A program made the translations under genes and the position numbers. Source: JAAELZ01 sp965237485 (lineage in GTDB: Bacteria > Pseudomonadota > Gammaproteobacteria > Arenicellales > Poriferihabitantaceae). From it: DNA of 64,000 bases. Positions 26,497 through 34,827 of this stretch are shown here, one piece after another (position 1 is the stretch's first letter; each line of letters opens with the position of its first letter). The notes under the pieces are model-generated. The model saw only the letters and a program-made list of their open reading frames with translations. It made no database searches and had not been told where the DNA came from. The stretch covers positions 1-64,000 of the forward strand of contig CBDEFQ010000010.1 of the NCBI GenBank assembly GCA_965237485.1, written 5' to 3'.

Positions 26497-27545
26497 TAGC
26501 GTTTCAGTACGTGTTTCGAACGACGCATAACAAATATGCTATATAAAATTTGAATAATGAAAAAAGGAATAAAAATAAATACGCGCTGGCTGCCTGGGAT
26601 GGTGACCATCCACATGGCGCCTAAGCCTTGTAAAAAAGCCATACAATAGTGAATAAGAGCTACCTCACGATGGGTAAAATCGGTACGTACTAGTAATTGA
26701 TATAAATGGCTACGGTGTGCTTCCATTACCTTTTCACCACGGCTCAAACGACGTATAAAGGTAAAAGTTGTGTCATATATGATATTGAACACTAATAGTG
26801 GCATAACCAAGAATGAAGTGTGAGAAGCATCATAGCGAGCTGCGATAATCGCCAATGTGGCAAAGGTGAAGCCTAAAAAGGTGCTACCTACATCGCCGAG
26901 GAAAATTTTTGCTGGTTGAAAATTCAAAAAAAGAAAACCCAGTGCCCCTGCCAAAATCGTGTAGCAAGTTACATACACAAATGAACTTCCTGCGTAATAA
27001 CTAATGATCATGAAAAACAGGCTTGCAATCACTGCTACGCCCGCCACTAAGCCGTCAATCCCATCCATGAAATTCACTGAGTTTGTTAGCCCTAATATCC
27101 ACAGAAATGAAATAACATACCCCCAATTTCCCAGCGGCACGTAACCCACTAAGGGCAAAGCCAAATGATCGACGACAATGCCGGTTGAAAGTACTATTAC
27201 AACCGCAAGCACGTGAGTAGCTAATTTAAACTTCGCCGTTTTACCTTCGATGTCGTCTATCAAGGAGATAACCGCAATTAAGATGGCAGAACCAACAAAG
27301 CCCCACATGTATTTCTTATTAATTAAGGTGATGTCGCCAAAGCTGATGATGAAGATCATGCCTAGCAAAAACGTAACGACAATGGAAATACCGCCTGAAC
27401 GCGGTAAAGGCCTAACATGAGAAGAACGTTGGTTCGGGCTATCAATAATCCCACCATAGCGCCGCATCAATTCTGTACCAGCTAACGCAATTAATGTCAG
27501 CGCGAAACAAAATAGCACGTGAGCATAAAAGGCAATATTGGTCAT
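26496..27545 (-). CDS. polyprenyl-phosphate sugar-1-phosphate transferase (WecA/MraY superfamily)
   Basis: 349 residues, ~10-11 membrane segments. Superfamily motifs: GIIDSPNQRSSHVRPLPRSG (residues ~32-51), the Asp pair in ISLIDDIEGK (~96), NFMDGIDGLVAG (~160), FLGDVGSTFLGF (~215) and the cytoplasmic HRSHLYQLL loop (~277). It moves a sugar-1-phosphate from a UDP-sugar to undecaprenyl phosphate at the inner membrane, the first step of an O-antigen, capsule or enterobacterial-common-antigen type glycan. The sugar cannot be read from sequence. No glycan gene cluster is adjacent. Confidence 0.9.
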   Translation of the reverse strand: MTNIAFYAHVLFCFALTLIALAGTELMRRYGGIIDSPNQRSSHVRPLPRSGGISIVVTFLLGMIFIISFGDITLINKKYMWGFVGSAILIAVISLIDDIEGKTAKFKLATHVLAVVIVLSTGIVVDHLALPLVGYVPLGNWGYVISFLWILGLTNSVNFMDGIDGLVAGVAVIASLFFMIISYYAGSSFVYVTCYTILAGALGFLFLNFQPAKIFLGDVGSTFLGFTFATLAIIAARYDASHTSFLVMPLLVFNIIYDTTFTFIRRLSRGEKVMEAHRSHLYQLLVRTDFTHREVALIHYCMAFLQGLGAMWMVTIPGSQRVFIFIPFFIIQILYSIFVMRRSKHVLKR

Positions 27546-27680
27546 TTTTAAGCGGTTCGCTGAAAAAAGTTCGAGCTCAACAAGTGGTCGGATTCCATTT
27601 AAAAAAGGCGGTCTGATTTTACGCTAAAAGCAAATAAATTTCTTTTTGTTGAAAGCAACACTGCGAAGTCACGTAGCAAT

Positions 27681-27710
27681 AAAAAAGGCACCAGTACGGC
27701 GCCTTTGTTT
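27681..27710 (-). terminator. intrinsic terminator after rplI
   Basis: Hairpin ggcgccgtactggtgcc (minus strand, 27703-27687) followed by TTTTTT (27686-27681), 17 bp after the rplI stop. The complement also carries a T-rich flank, so it may work in both directions. Confidence 0.85.
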
Positions 27711-27726
27711 TCTAGCAAGCCCGTGC

Positions 27727-28332
27727 TTAGGCTTGTTCTTCGGTTTGAGTCTCAGCTTCTTCAGTAGCGTCAAGCTCAGATTCTTCGTCGTTGCTTTCAA
27801 ATTGTTGAATTTCGCGTTCTGCTTGTAACTTAGCTTCATCTTCAGCGGTTATTTCTGTAACGCTTTCAAAACCTTCAGGCATCTCACCTTCTTCACCTTC
27901 AACTGTAATTACCACGTCAAAGCGCACCTCAGGGTGCAAGATGATTTCAGTGCTAAATTCGCCAACTTCCTTGTAAGGGCCGTCAACCAAATAGACTTCT
28001 GATTTTTCAATTAGCTGCCCAGCTTCAGTCATCGCTTCTGCAATGTCAGTATTCGCAACCGAACCAAATAAATGGCCTTCGGCATTTGCCAAACGTGAAA
28101 TTGTGACTTCGCGAACCGCCAAGTCGGCTTTAGCTTGAGCAACTTCTAATCGTTTAGATTCTTCTTCAGCTAAACGGCGCCTTGCGGCCTCTACTTTTTC
28201 TTTTGCATCCTCAGAAGCAAATACAGCTTTTTGTTGAGGCACCAAAAAGTTACGAGCGTAACCCGGCTTAACATTAACCAACTCACCTAAATCGCCTAGG
28301 TTTTGAATTCTTTCAAGTAATATAACTTCCAT
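27727..28332 (-). CDS. rplI: ribosomal protein bL9, extended C-terminus
   Basis: 201 residues. Normal bL9 is ~149. Residues 1-150 are standard: MEVILLERIQNLGDLGELVN then VKPGYARNFLVP, the connecting helix, and C-terminal domain EFSTEIILHPEVRFDVVITV. The extra ~50 residues are Glu-rich (ending SELDATEEAETQTEEQA). Last gene of rpsF-rpsR-rplI. Confidence 0.95.
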   Translation of the reverse strand: MEVILLERIQNLGDLGELVNVKPGYARNFLVPQQKAVFASEDAKEKVEAARRRLAEEESKRLEVAQAKADLAVREVTISRLANAEGHLFGSVANTDIAEAMTEAGQLIEKSEVYLVDGPYKEVGEFSTEIILHPEVRFDVVITVEGEEGEMPEGFESVTEITAEDEAKLQAEREIQQFESNDEESELDATEEAETQTEEQA

Positions 28333-28341
28333 AATAGCCTC

Positions 28342-28611
28342 TTAGTTTTTGTGGCTATCGGTATAAGGCATTAACGCTAAATAGCGAGCGCGCTTAATGG
28401 CGGTCGATAATTGACGTTGGAATTTAGCCTTGGTACCGGTATTACGAGCAGAAATGATTTTTCCGCTTTCAATTATCAAAGTCTTGAGCGTTTCTAAGTC
28501 TTTGTAGTCTGCCTCTGGGATACGTTCAGCGGTAAACTTACATATACGGCGACGAACAAAACGCGGACGTTGATGACCCTTTTTCTTTTTGTCTTTCTTA
28601 CGACCAGCCAT
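28342..28611 (-). CDS. rpsR: ribosomal protein bS18
   Basis: 89 residues, with the family core YKDLETLKTLIIESGKIISA then RNTGTKAKFQRQLSTAIKRA and ARYLALMPY. A basic Lys-rich N-terminus (MAGRKKDKKKKGHQRPRFVR) extends it by about 14 residues over E. coli. Its first base coincides with the last of rpsF, so translation is probably coupled. Confidence 0.96.
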   Translation of the reverse strand: MAGRKKDKKKKGHQRPRFVRRRICKFTAERIPEADYKDLETLKTLIIESGKIISARNTGTKAKFQRQLSTAIKRARYLALMPYTDSHKN

Positions 28612-29063
28612 TAGTTTGCCTCCTCGTCAGATGTTTTAGTTGTAGATTCAGCCTTTGTTTCAGCCTTTGTTTCAGCAGTTGGCGTTTCTTCTGTGGGTTT
28701 TGTTTCCACAGGTTCTGCTGGAGCAAGCTCCTTTTCAGCTTCTTCTTCGGCTCGAGCAAGGTGAGAACGGTCAGTAATGGCTTTTTTCTTGCGCATTACT
28801 AAAGATCGAATGATGGCATCATTAAATTGAAAATTATTTTCAATTTCGCGCAAAGTTTCAAGGCTCGCTTCAATGTTCATCAATACGTAATGCGCTTTGT
28901 GCACATCTTTGATCATGTAAGCTAGTTGACGGCGGCCCCAATCTTCAGAGCGATGGATGGTTCCGCCTCCTGATGTAACCATGCTCGAGTAGCGCTCGAT
29001 CATCGCTGGCACTTCGGGGCTTTGATCCGGATGGACCAAATAGACTATTTCATAGTGTCGCAT
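28611..29063 (-). CDS. rpsF: ribosomal protein bS6, extended C-terminus
   Basis: 150 residues. Core MRHYEIVYLVHPDQSPEVPA and WGRRQLAYMIKDVHKAHYVL are typical. The C-terminal ~50 residues (from RAEEEAEKELAPAEP) are a Glu/Thr/Pro/Lys repeat (AETKAETKAESTTKTSDEE). E. coli bS6 also ends in Glu residues added by RimK, but this tail is much longer. Strong ribosome binding site AAGAGGAG eight bases before ATG. No priB or dnaB neighbour. Confidence 0.95.
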   Translation of the reverse strand: MRHYEIVYLVHPDQSPEVPAMIERYSSMVTSGGGTIHRSEDWGRRQLAYMIKDVHKAHYVLMNIEASLETLREIENNFQFNDAIIRSLVMRKKKAITDRSHLARAEEEAEKELAPAEPVETKPTEETPTAETKAETKAESTTKTSDEEAN

Positions 29064-29158
29064 TGTTCTCCTCTTGGTAATTTCCCCCTGACTTAAATTG
29101 CAGTGGAGAAAGGAGTAAAGGTAAAGCCCTCAATACTGTGGGCTCGTTAAGGCGCGCG

Positions 29159-29187
29159 ATTTTATTGATATAAAGAATATATAGCAA
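29159..29187 (-). promoter_or_regulatory. candidate sigma-70 promoter for rpsF-rpsR-rplI
   Basis: Minus strand: TTGCTA (29187-29182), 17-bp spacer, TAAAAT (29164-29159), about 95 bp upstream of the rpsF ATG. Good match to consensus and spacing. The rest of the 464-bp gap to aapJ (29064-29527) shows no gene; a T-rich stretch and a GAGGA ribosome binding site precede aapJ. Confidence 0.55.
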
Positions 29188-29527
29188 GCACCAAACTATG
29201 CGAAAAGTGCATTTCTTTTAACGTATGGTTGCTGATATTGCTGATATTGCTGATTTTCGCTTCCTAACGGCCCAATATATGTACAATTAATAGAATAATT
29301 TAAACTTCTCATACCATAAATAGTATTTATCGCTTGATGGCAATACACTTATGCAGTTACACTTCGATTAGAAGTAAACATAATACATACTTATACCACA
29401 CTTCAAACCGCTGGTACTTCACCAACGTAAAAGTCCTGAATAGAAGCAGGTGCCAATGTAATTTAAAAACAAGCATCTTTTTTCACGCCGGGGCCTTTTA
29501 TTTTTTTATATTATCTCGAGGAAAATT

Positions 29528-30550
29528 ATGAAACTCACTAAAATCGCGGCCATTGCTGCAACTATTTCTTTCGCAGCAACTGGTGCTGCACAAGCTGGCA
29601 CGCTAGCTGACGTTCAGGCACGCGGTGAATTAAACTGCATAGTTACTACTGGCCTTGCTGGTTTCGCAGCACCTGACGCAAATGGTCGTTGGGACGGTTT
29701 CGACGCTGGCTTTTGCCGTGCTGTTGCTGCCGCTGTATTGGGTGACGGTGAAAAGGTTAAGTTTGTACCTTCTACAGGTAAAACTCGCTTCACACTATTA
29801 AACTCTGGCGAAGGCGATATCCTTTTTCGTAACACCACAGAAACAATGAGCCGTGATGCGGATCTTAAGTTATCTTTCTTACCTGTTAACTACTATGACG
29901 GCCAAGGCTTCCTTATTCGTAAGGCGATGGGCGTTACCTCTGCTAAGGACCTAGACGGTGCTTCTGTATGTATCCAAACTGGTACAACTACAGAATTGAA
30001 CCTAGCTGACTACTTCCGTATTAACGGCATGAGCTACGAGCCAGTTAATATCGAAACTAACGAAGAAGGTATTTCTAACTACTCAGCTAACCGTTGTGAC
30101 GTTTACACAACTGACGCATCTGGTCTAGCTTCGACTCGTGCGGCATTAGATAACCCTGATGATCACATGTTGTTACCTGAAATTATCTCAAAAGAGCCGT
30201 TAGGCGGTGCTGTACGTCAAGGCGATGATGAGTGGGCTGATATCGGTAAGTGGGTTGTAAACGCTTTGATCGTAGCTGAAGAGTTAGGTATTACTGCTGC
30301 AAATGCAGGCGAAATGGCTGCTTCTGCTGGCGATAACCCGAGCATCAACCGCCTTTTAGGCTCTGAAAGCGATATGGGTGCTATGCTAGGCTTAGACGCA
30401 CAGTGGGCACTTCGTGCTATTCAGGCTGGCGGTAACTATGCTGAGCTATTCAACAATAATGTTGGCCCAGATACTCCACTAGGTTTAGCACGTGGATTAA
30501 ACGCTTCTTGGAGAGACGGCGGTATCTTATACGCAGCACCAATTCGCTAA
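29528..30550 (+). CDS. aapJ: periplasmic binding protein of general L-amino-acid ABC transporter (AapJ)
   Basis: 340 residues. Signal peptide at 1-23 (KIAAIAATISFAATGAAQAG, AxA cleavage). The AapJ/BztA binding fold is clear: RGELNCIVTTGLAGFAAPDA, FVPSTGKTRFTLLNSGEGDI then LFRNTTETMSRDADL, and GASVCIQTGTTTELNLADYF. Captures a broad range of L-amino acids in the periplasm and delivers them to AapQM. Ribosome binding site GAGGA, 7 bp before the ATG. First gene of aapJQMP. Confidence 0.95.
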   Translation: MKLTKIAAIAATISFAATGAAQAGTLADVQARGELNCIVTTGLAGFAAPDANGRWDGFDAGFCRAVAAAVLGDGEKVKFVPSTGKTRFTLLNSGEGDILFRNTTETMSRDADLKLSFLPVNYYDGQGFLIRKAMGVTSAKDLDGASVCIQTGTTTELNLADYFRINGMSYEPVNIETNEEGISNYSANRCDVYTTDASGLASTRAALDNPDDHMLLPEIISKEPLGGAVRQGDDEWADIGKWVVNALIVAEELGITAANAGEMAASAGDNPSINRLLGSESDMGAMLGLDAQWALRAIQAGGNYAELFNNNVGPDTPLGLARGLNASWRDGGILYAAPIR

Positions 30551-30583
30551 ACTGATTTAGCTTATTGATTTAAGACTGTTTTT

Positions 30584-30601
30584 GGGGCGCTTCGGCGCCC
30601 C
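30584..30601 (+). terminator. strong hairpin between aapJ and aapQ
   Basis: GGGGCGC-TTCG-GCGCCCC, a perfect 7-bp GC-rich stem with a UUCG loop, preceded by TTTT and followed by a weak T tract (attcgttttt). Located 34 bp after the aapJ stop. Likely partial terminator and 3' stabiliser giving more binding protein than permease, a common arrangement in ABC operons. A second, AT-rich palindrome (tattttttag...ctaaaaaata, 30662-30691) lies further on, before aapQ. Confidence 0.75.
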
Positions 30602-30732
30602 AATTCGTTTTTAGAATATGTCTTTGTTTAAAGCCGATAATTAGAACTAGCAAGCAGACACTATTTTTTAGTCCAATACATCTAAAAAATAATGCCCAGC
30701 TCGCATATCAATAATTCACCAAAACTATATAA

Positions 30733-31935
30733 ATGAGTGATTCAACTTTAACCCCAAATGCTCTTGCACAGCGTAATGTCATCTCGCGCTTGTGGAATGA
30801 TAAAGAATCCCGATCGGTAATAATTCAAGTTATTGCCACGGTCTTAATCTTTGCTTTCTTTGCGTATGTCGTACGCAATGCTGCATTAAATTTAGAAGCA
30901 ATTGGTAAAGGGTTTAGTTTTGGATTCTTAGTCCAACCTTCTAGCTACGACATAAACCAGCACCTTATAGAGTATAACTCCCGTTCAAGCCATTTTAGGG
31001 CAATGCAGGTGGGCATTCTAAATACCCTACTTGTTGCAGTGGCTGGAATAATTCTAGCGACCGTATTGGGTTTTGTACTGGGTGTATTGCGACTATCAAA
31101 AAACTGGCTTACCAATAAATTAGCCTATTTTTATATCGAGTACGTACGAAATGTACCCGTCTTATTACACATATTGTTAGTGCATGGAATTATTGTTCAT
31201 ACCTTACCAATTCCAAAAAATGCGATGACGGTTGGCGATGGTGCATTTCTCACCAATCGCGGTTTTTTCTTACCAAAACCCTTATACGAACCTCTATTTT
31301 GGATCGTCTTCGGTCTATTTATAGCCGGTTTAATATTCGCTTATCTCTTTAAGAAACATGCCTCAACAGTACAAGATCAAACAGGTAAGATTTACCCAGT
31401 CTTTTGGATTAGTTTGGGTGCGATTATTGGCGTCCCTCTTATTACCTATTTCTTACTCGGCAGCCCAATAACATGGCAAATACCAGAACTTAAAGGCTTT
31501 AACTACAAGGGTGGCATGGTCATTCGACCTGAATTCATCGCTTTATGGCTAGCCTTATCCTTATACACCGCAGCGTTTATTGGTGAAATAGTACGCGCGG
31601 GTATCACCGCCGTTAGTTATGGTCAAACGGAAGCTTCTTCAGCCCTAGGCATCAACAGAAGTAGAACGCTAAGCCTAGTGGTTATCCCACAAGCATTGCG
31701 TATTATTATTCCACCTCTGACTAGTCAATACTTAAACTTAGCAAAGAATTCTTCCTTAGCCGTTGCCATTGGCTATATGGATATCATGGCTACTATTGGT
31801 GGTATTTCGTTGAACCAAACGGGGCGTGAAATGGAATGCATGAGCATCGTACTCCTCCTCTACCTGACCATGTCATTATTGATATCTTCGGGAATGAACT
31901 GGTACAACAACCGCATGAAGCTCGTAGAGCGATAG
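30733..31935 (+). CDS. aapQ: amino-acid ABC transporter permease AapQ
   Basis: 400 residues, about eight membrane segments. The His/Glu/Gln/Arg permease pattern is visible: IEYVRNVPVLLHILLVHGII and, near the C-terminus, the EAA-type loop GQTEASSALGINRSRTLSLV then VIPQALRIIIPPLTSQYLNL that contacts AapP. Pairs with AapM as heterodimeric channel. ATG at 30733 has no strong ribosome binding site (a weak aactatataa precedes it). Confidence 0.94.
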   Translation: MSDSTLTPNALAQRNVISRLWNDKESRSVIIQVIATVLIFAFFAYVVRNAALNLEAIGKGFSFGFLVQPSSYDINQHLIEYNSRSSHFRAMQVGILNTLLVAVAGIILATVLGFVLGVLRLSKNWLTNKLAYFYIEYVRNVPVLLHILLVHGIIVHTLPIPKNAMTVGDGAFLTNRGFFLPKPLYEPLFWIVFGLFIAGLIFAYLFKKHASTVQDQTGKIYPVFWISLGAIIGVPLITYFLLGSPITWQIPELKGFNYKGGMVIRPEFIALWLALSLYTAAFIGEIVRAGITAVSYGQTEASSALGINRSRTLSLVVIPQALRIIIPPLTSQYLNLAKNSSLAVAIGYMDIMATIGGISLNQTGREMECMSIVLLLYLTMSLLISSGMNWYNNRMKLVER

Positions 31936-33054
31936 GTGAGTAATATGAATACTACAAACTACAAAATTGGTGAACACCCTGACTTGGCACCACCCTCGAA
32001 CACCGTAGGCCCCATTGCATGGTTAAGAGAAAACCTATTTGCTACACCTTCAAATATTGTGATGACGCTATTGGTTGCCTGGTTATTATATAAAATAATT
32101 CCACCTGCGATAACTTGGGGTATTACCGATGCAGCCTTTTCGGGAGAAGATAGAAACGCTTGTAAAGCCGTTGCCGATGGTGCTTGTTGGGCGTTTATAA
32201 AAGAACGCTTGGCGCTATTTACCTATGGCTTTTACCCTCATGAGTATCGTTGGAGAGTCAACTTATCTTTCATTATGTTGATTGCTGCTGCTGTTCCTGT
32301 GTTATTTGATAAAGTACCATATAGAAAAATAGGCCTGTATTATTCGATGGCTTTTCCCTTTATAGCAGGTTGGTTACTCGTGGGTGGGTTTGGCTTAGAA
32401 GCTGTCGCAACTGATAAATTTGGTGGCTTTATGCTGACATTGGTTATCGGTATAACAGGCATCGTAGCATCCCTACCTATAGGTATATGTTTGGCTTTGG
32501 GGCGCCAATCTCAACTTCCCATTATTCGATTATTTTGCATTGGGTTTATTGAATTTATTCGTGGCGTGCCACTCATCACGTTGCTGTTTGTGGCCTCAAC
32601 AATGTTGAGCTACTTCTTGCCACCCGGTACCAGCTTTGATTTATTACTGCGTGTATTAATCATGGTAACGCTATTCGCATCTGCCTATATGGCAGAGGTC
32701 ATTCGCGGCGGGTTACAAGCTATTCCTAAAGGCCAAACCGAAGCTGCAGATTCGATGGGCCTTAAGTATTGGTCTTCCATGCGTTTAATAGTGTTGCCGC
32801 AAGCGCTAAAAATATCGATTCCAGGTATCGTTAACACCTTTATTGGTTTATACAAAGACACCACCTTGGTATTAATCATCGGCTTACTCGATCCACTGGG
32901 AATTGGCCGCGCTTCACTTGCTGATACTAAGTGGACTGGGCTTTCCAACGAGGTTTACTTATTTGTAGCCCTATTTTTCTTTGTCTCTTGCTTTGCCATG
33001 GCGCGTTACTCTCTATACTTAGAGAACAAACTGGAAACTGGACATAAACGATAA
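31936..33054 (+). CDS. aapM: amino-acid ABC transporter permease AapM
   Basis: 372 residues from GTG at 31936, directly after the aapQ stop (an ATG nine bases on is possible). Family signatures: IEFIRGVPLITLLFVASTML and the EAA loop IPKGQTEAADSMGLKYWSSM then RLIVLPQALKISIPGIVNTF. Second half of the inner-membrane channel. Confidence 0.94.
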   Translation: MSNMNTTNYKIGEHPDLAPPSNTVGPIAWLRENLFATPSNIVMTLLVAWLLYKIIPPAITWGITDAAFSGEDRNACKAVADGACWAFIKERLALFTYGFYPHEYRWRVNLSFIMLIAAAVPVLFDKVPYRKIGLYYSMAFPFIAGWLLVGGFGLEAVATDKFGGFMLTLVIGITGIVASLPIGICLALGRQSQLPIIRLFCIGFIEFIRGVPLITLLFVASTMLSYFLPPGTSFDLLLRVLIMVTLFASAYMAEVIRGGLQAIPKGQTEAADSMGLKYWSSMRLIVLPQALKISIPGIVNTFIGLYKDTTLVLIIGLLDPLGIGRASLADTKWTGLSNEVYLFVALFFFVSCFAMARYSLYLENKLETGHKR

Positions 33055-33088
33055 CAACACTGCTAAAAGAATATAAGAGAACAAAATT

Positions 33089-33862
33089 ATGACTGAACAA
33101 ACACAAACAGCTGTAGAGGCTCAATCAGAGCTAGCCATTGAAATTAGAGCCATGCATAAATGGTATGGCGAGTTTCACGTGCTTAAAGACATTAATCTTG
33201 AAGTACAGCGCGGTGAAAAGATTGTAGTCTGCGGCCCTTCAGGTTCTGGTAAATCAACGGTAATTCGTTGCATAAACCGACTTGAAGAGCACCAAAAGGG
33301 CGATATTATCGTGGACGGTACTGAGTTAACCAACGACTTAAAAAACATCGAAGCAGTGCGCAGAGAAGTGGGCATGGTGTTTCAACACTTTAATCTCTTC
33401 CCTCATCTGACTATTTTAGAAAACTGCACGTTAGCCCCAATTTGGGTGCGCAAAACGCCTAAAGCCGAAGCTGAAGAAATTGCGATGTGGTTTTTAGAGC
33501 GCGTTAAGATTCCAGAGCAAGCGAATAAGTTTCCAGGGCAACTGTCCGGCGGCCAGCAGCAACGGGTAGCCATTGCGCGCAGCTTATGCATGAAGCCGCG
33601 CATCATGCTATTCGACGAACCAACTTCAGCACTCGACCCAGAGATGATCAAGGAGGTACTCGACACCATGATCGAACTCGCTAACGAAGGTATCACCATG
33701 ATTTGCGTTACCCACGAAATGGGTTTTGCAAAAACGGTTGCTGACCGCGTAATTTTCATGGACGGCGGCGAAATCATTGAAGAAAATGAGCCAAATGAAT
33801 TTTTCGATAATCCTCAGCACGAACGCACACAGTTATTCTTAAGTCAGATTTTAGAGCACTAA
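33089..33862 (+). CDS. aapP: amino-acid ABC transporter ATP-binding protein AapP
   Basis: 257 residues. Walker A GPSGSGKST (~50), Q-loop FQHFNLFPHLTILEN, signature LSGGQQQRVAIARSL (~152), Walker B IMLFDEPTSALDPE (~172), and switch His in ICVTHEMGFAKT. Drives the AapJQM transporter. Followed by a clear terminator. Confidence 0.96.
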   Translation: MTEQTQTAVEAQSELAIEIRAMHKWYGEFHVLKDINLEVQRGEKIVVCGPSGSGKSTVIRCINRLEEHQKGDIIVDGTELTNDLKNIEAVRREVGMVFQHFNLFPHLTILENCTLAPIWVRKTPKAEAEEIAMWFLERVKIPEQANKFPGQLSGGQQQRVAIARSLCMKPRIMLFDEPTSALDPEMIKEVLDTMIELANEGITMICVTHEMGFAKTVADRVIFMDGGEIIEENEPNEFFDNPQHERTQLFLSQILEH

Positions 33863-33883
33863 GCTGCATCTAAAAACGCCTAA

Positions 33884-33925
33884 GGCCGCCGATTACATTA
33901 GTAATACGGCGGCTTTAACTTTTTT
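33884..33925 (+). terminator. intrinsic terminator after aapP
   Basis: Long hairpin with GCCGCCGattac...gtaatacGGCGGC arms around a 4-base loop, followed by a T-rich run to 33925. The rest of the gap to 34152 holds nothing recognised apart from the presumed promoter of the response regulator. Confidence 0.85.
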
Positions 33926-34152
33926 GGCACTGTCGTCCTTTCCAAATGGCGTTGTTCGTGGTCTTGATGCATGGCCAAGCTCAATCTTCTAGCGTTAGTT
34001 ATTTCCCTACAACCATTCTGAACTACCTTGTATCACGGCTCTATGGCGTAGTTTGCCGTTGCGCTGTTGGCGCAAGTGCGAAGGCGTGTACAATTGATTA
34101 CTGCCAAGAAGGCCCCAATAATACTTGTATCTGTATCTCTTAAAAGCAATAC

Positions 34153-34827
34153 ATGAAAATTCTGATTATCGAGGACGATATTAAAACCGCTGAGTTTATT
34201 GAACGTGGTTTGCATAAGCACGGATATGAAACAACGCTTTGCAACTCAGGCGGTGACGGATTTGCACTGGCATTACAAAACCAGTTCGATTTATTGATTG
34301 TCGACCGGATGTTGCCGATTATGGATGGCTTGTCTATTGTTGAGAAACTACGCGCCCAAAACGTGGCTTACCCAATTTTGTTCTTGAGCGCATTAGGAGA
34401 AGTTGATGACCGAGTGACTGGTTTAAATGCAGGCGCTGACGATTACCTCCCTAAACCCTTCGCAATGCCCGAATTGATGGCAAGAATTGAAGCCCTTGCA
34501 CGGCGTGCGCAAGCTGAGCAAACAAATAATATTTTAAAGGTGGGCGAATTAGTAATGGAATTACTGAGCAGAGATGTACAGCGAGAAGGCGAAAAAATTG
34601 ATTTAAAACCGCGTGAGTTTCGCTTGTTAGAATATCTTATGCGCAATAGCAACCAAGTAATAACGCGCATGATGTTATTGGAGAAGGTATGGGACTACCA
34701 CTTTGACCCACAAACGAATGTTATCGACGTGCATATAAGTCGATTGCGTTCGAAGATAGATAAACCCTTCGACACCACCCCAATGCTAGAAACCGTGCGT
34801 GGGTCTGGCTATATGCTCCGTGGTTAA
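34153..34827 (+). CDS. OmpR-family response regulator
   Basis: 224 residues. Receiver domain 1-120 with acidic pocket IIEDDIKTAEF, phospho-acceptor Asp in FDLLIVDRMLPIMDG (~51) and Lys in DDYLPKPFAMPEL (~101). DNA-binding winged helix 125-224 ending VDVHISRLRSKIDKPF and MLETVRGSGYMLRG. Closest in layout to the QseB/CopR-like group. It overlaps the kinase start, so the pair is translationally coupled. The signal is unknown. Confidence 0.92.
   Translation: MKILIIEDDIKTAEFIERGLHKHGYETTLCNSGGDGFALALQNQFDLLIVDRMLPIMDGLSIVEKLRAQNVAYPILFLSALGEVDDRVTGLNAGADDYLPKPFAMPELMARIEALARRAQAEQTNNILKVGELVMELLSRDVQREGEKIDLKPREFRLLEYLMRNSNQVITRMMLLEKVWDYHFDPQTNVIDVHISRLRSKIDKPFDTTPMLETVRGSGYMLRG

Noticed and set aside
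29229..29255. Three tandem copies of ttgctgat(a/t)
   Set aside because: Only 27 bp, in the gap between divergent genes; too short to call regulatory or CRISPR-like.
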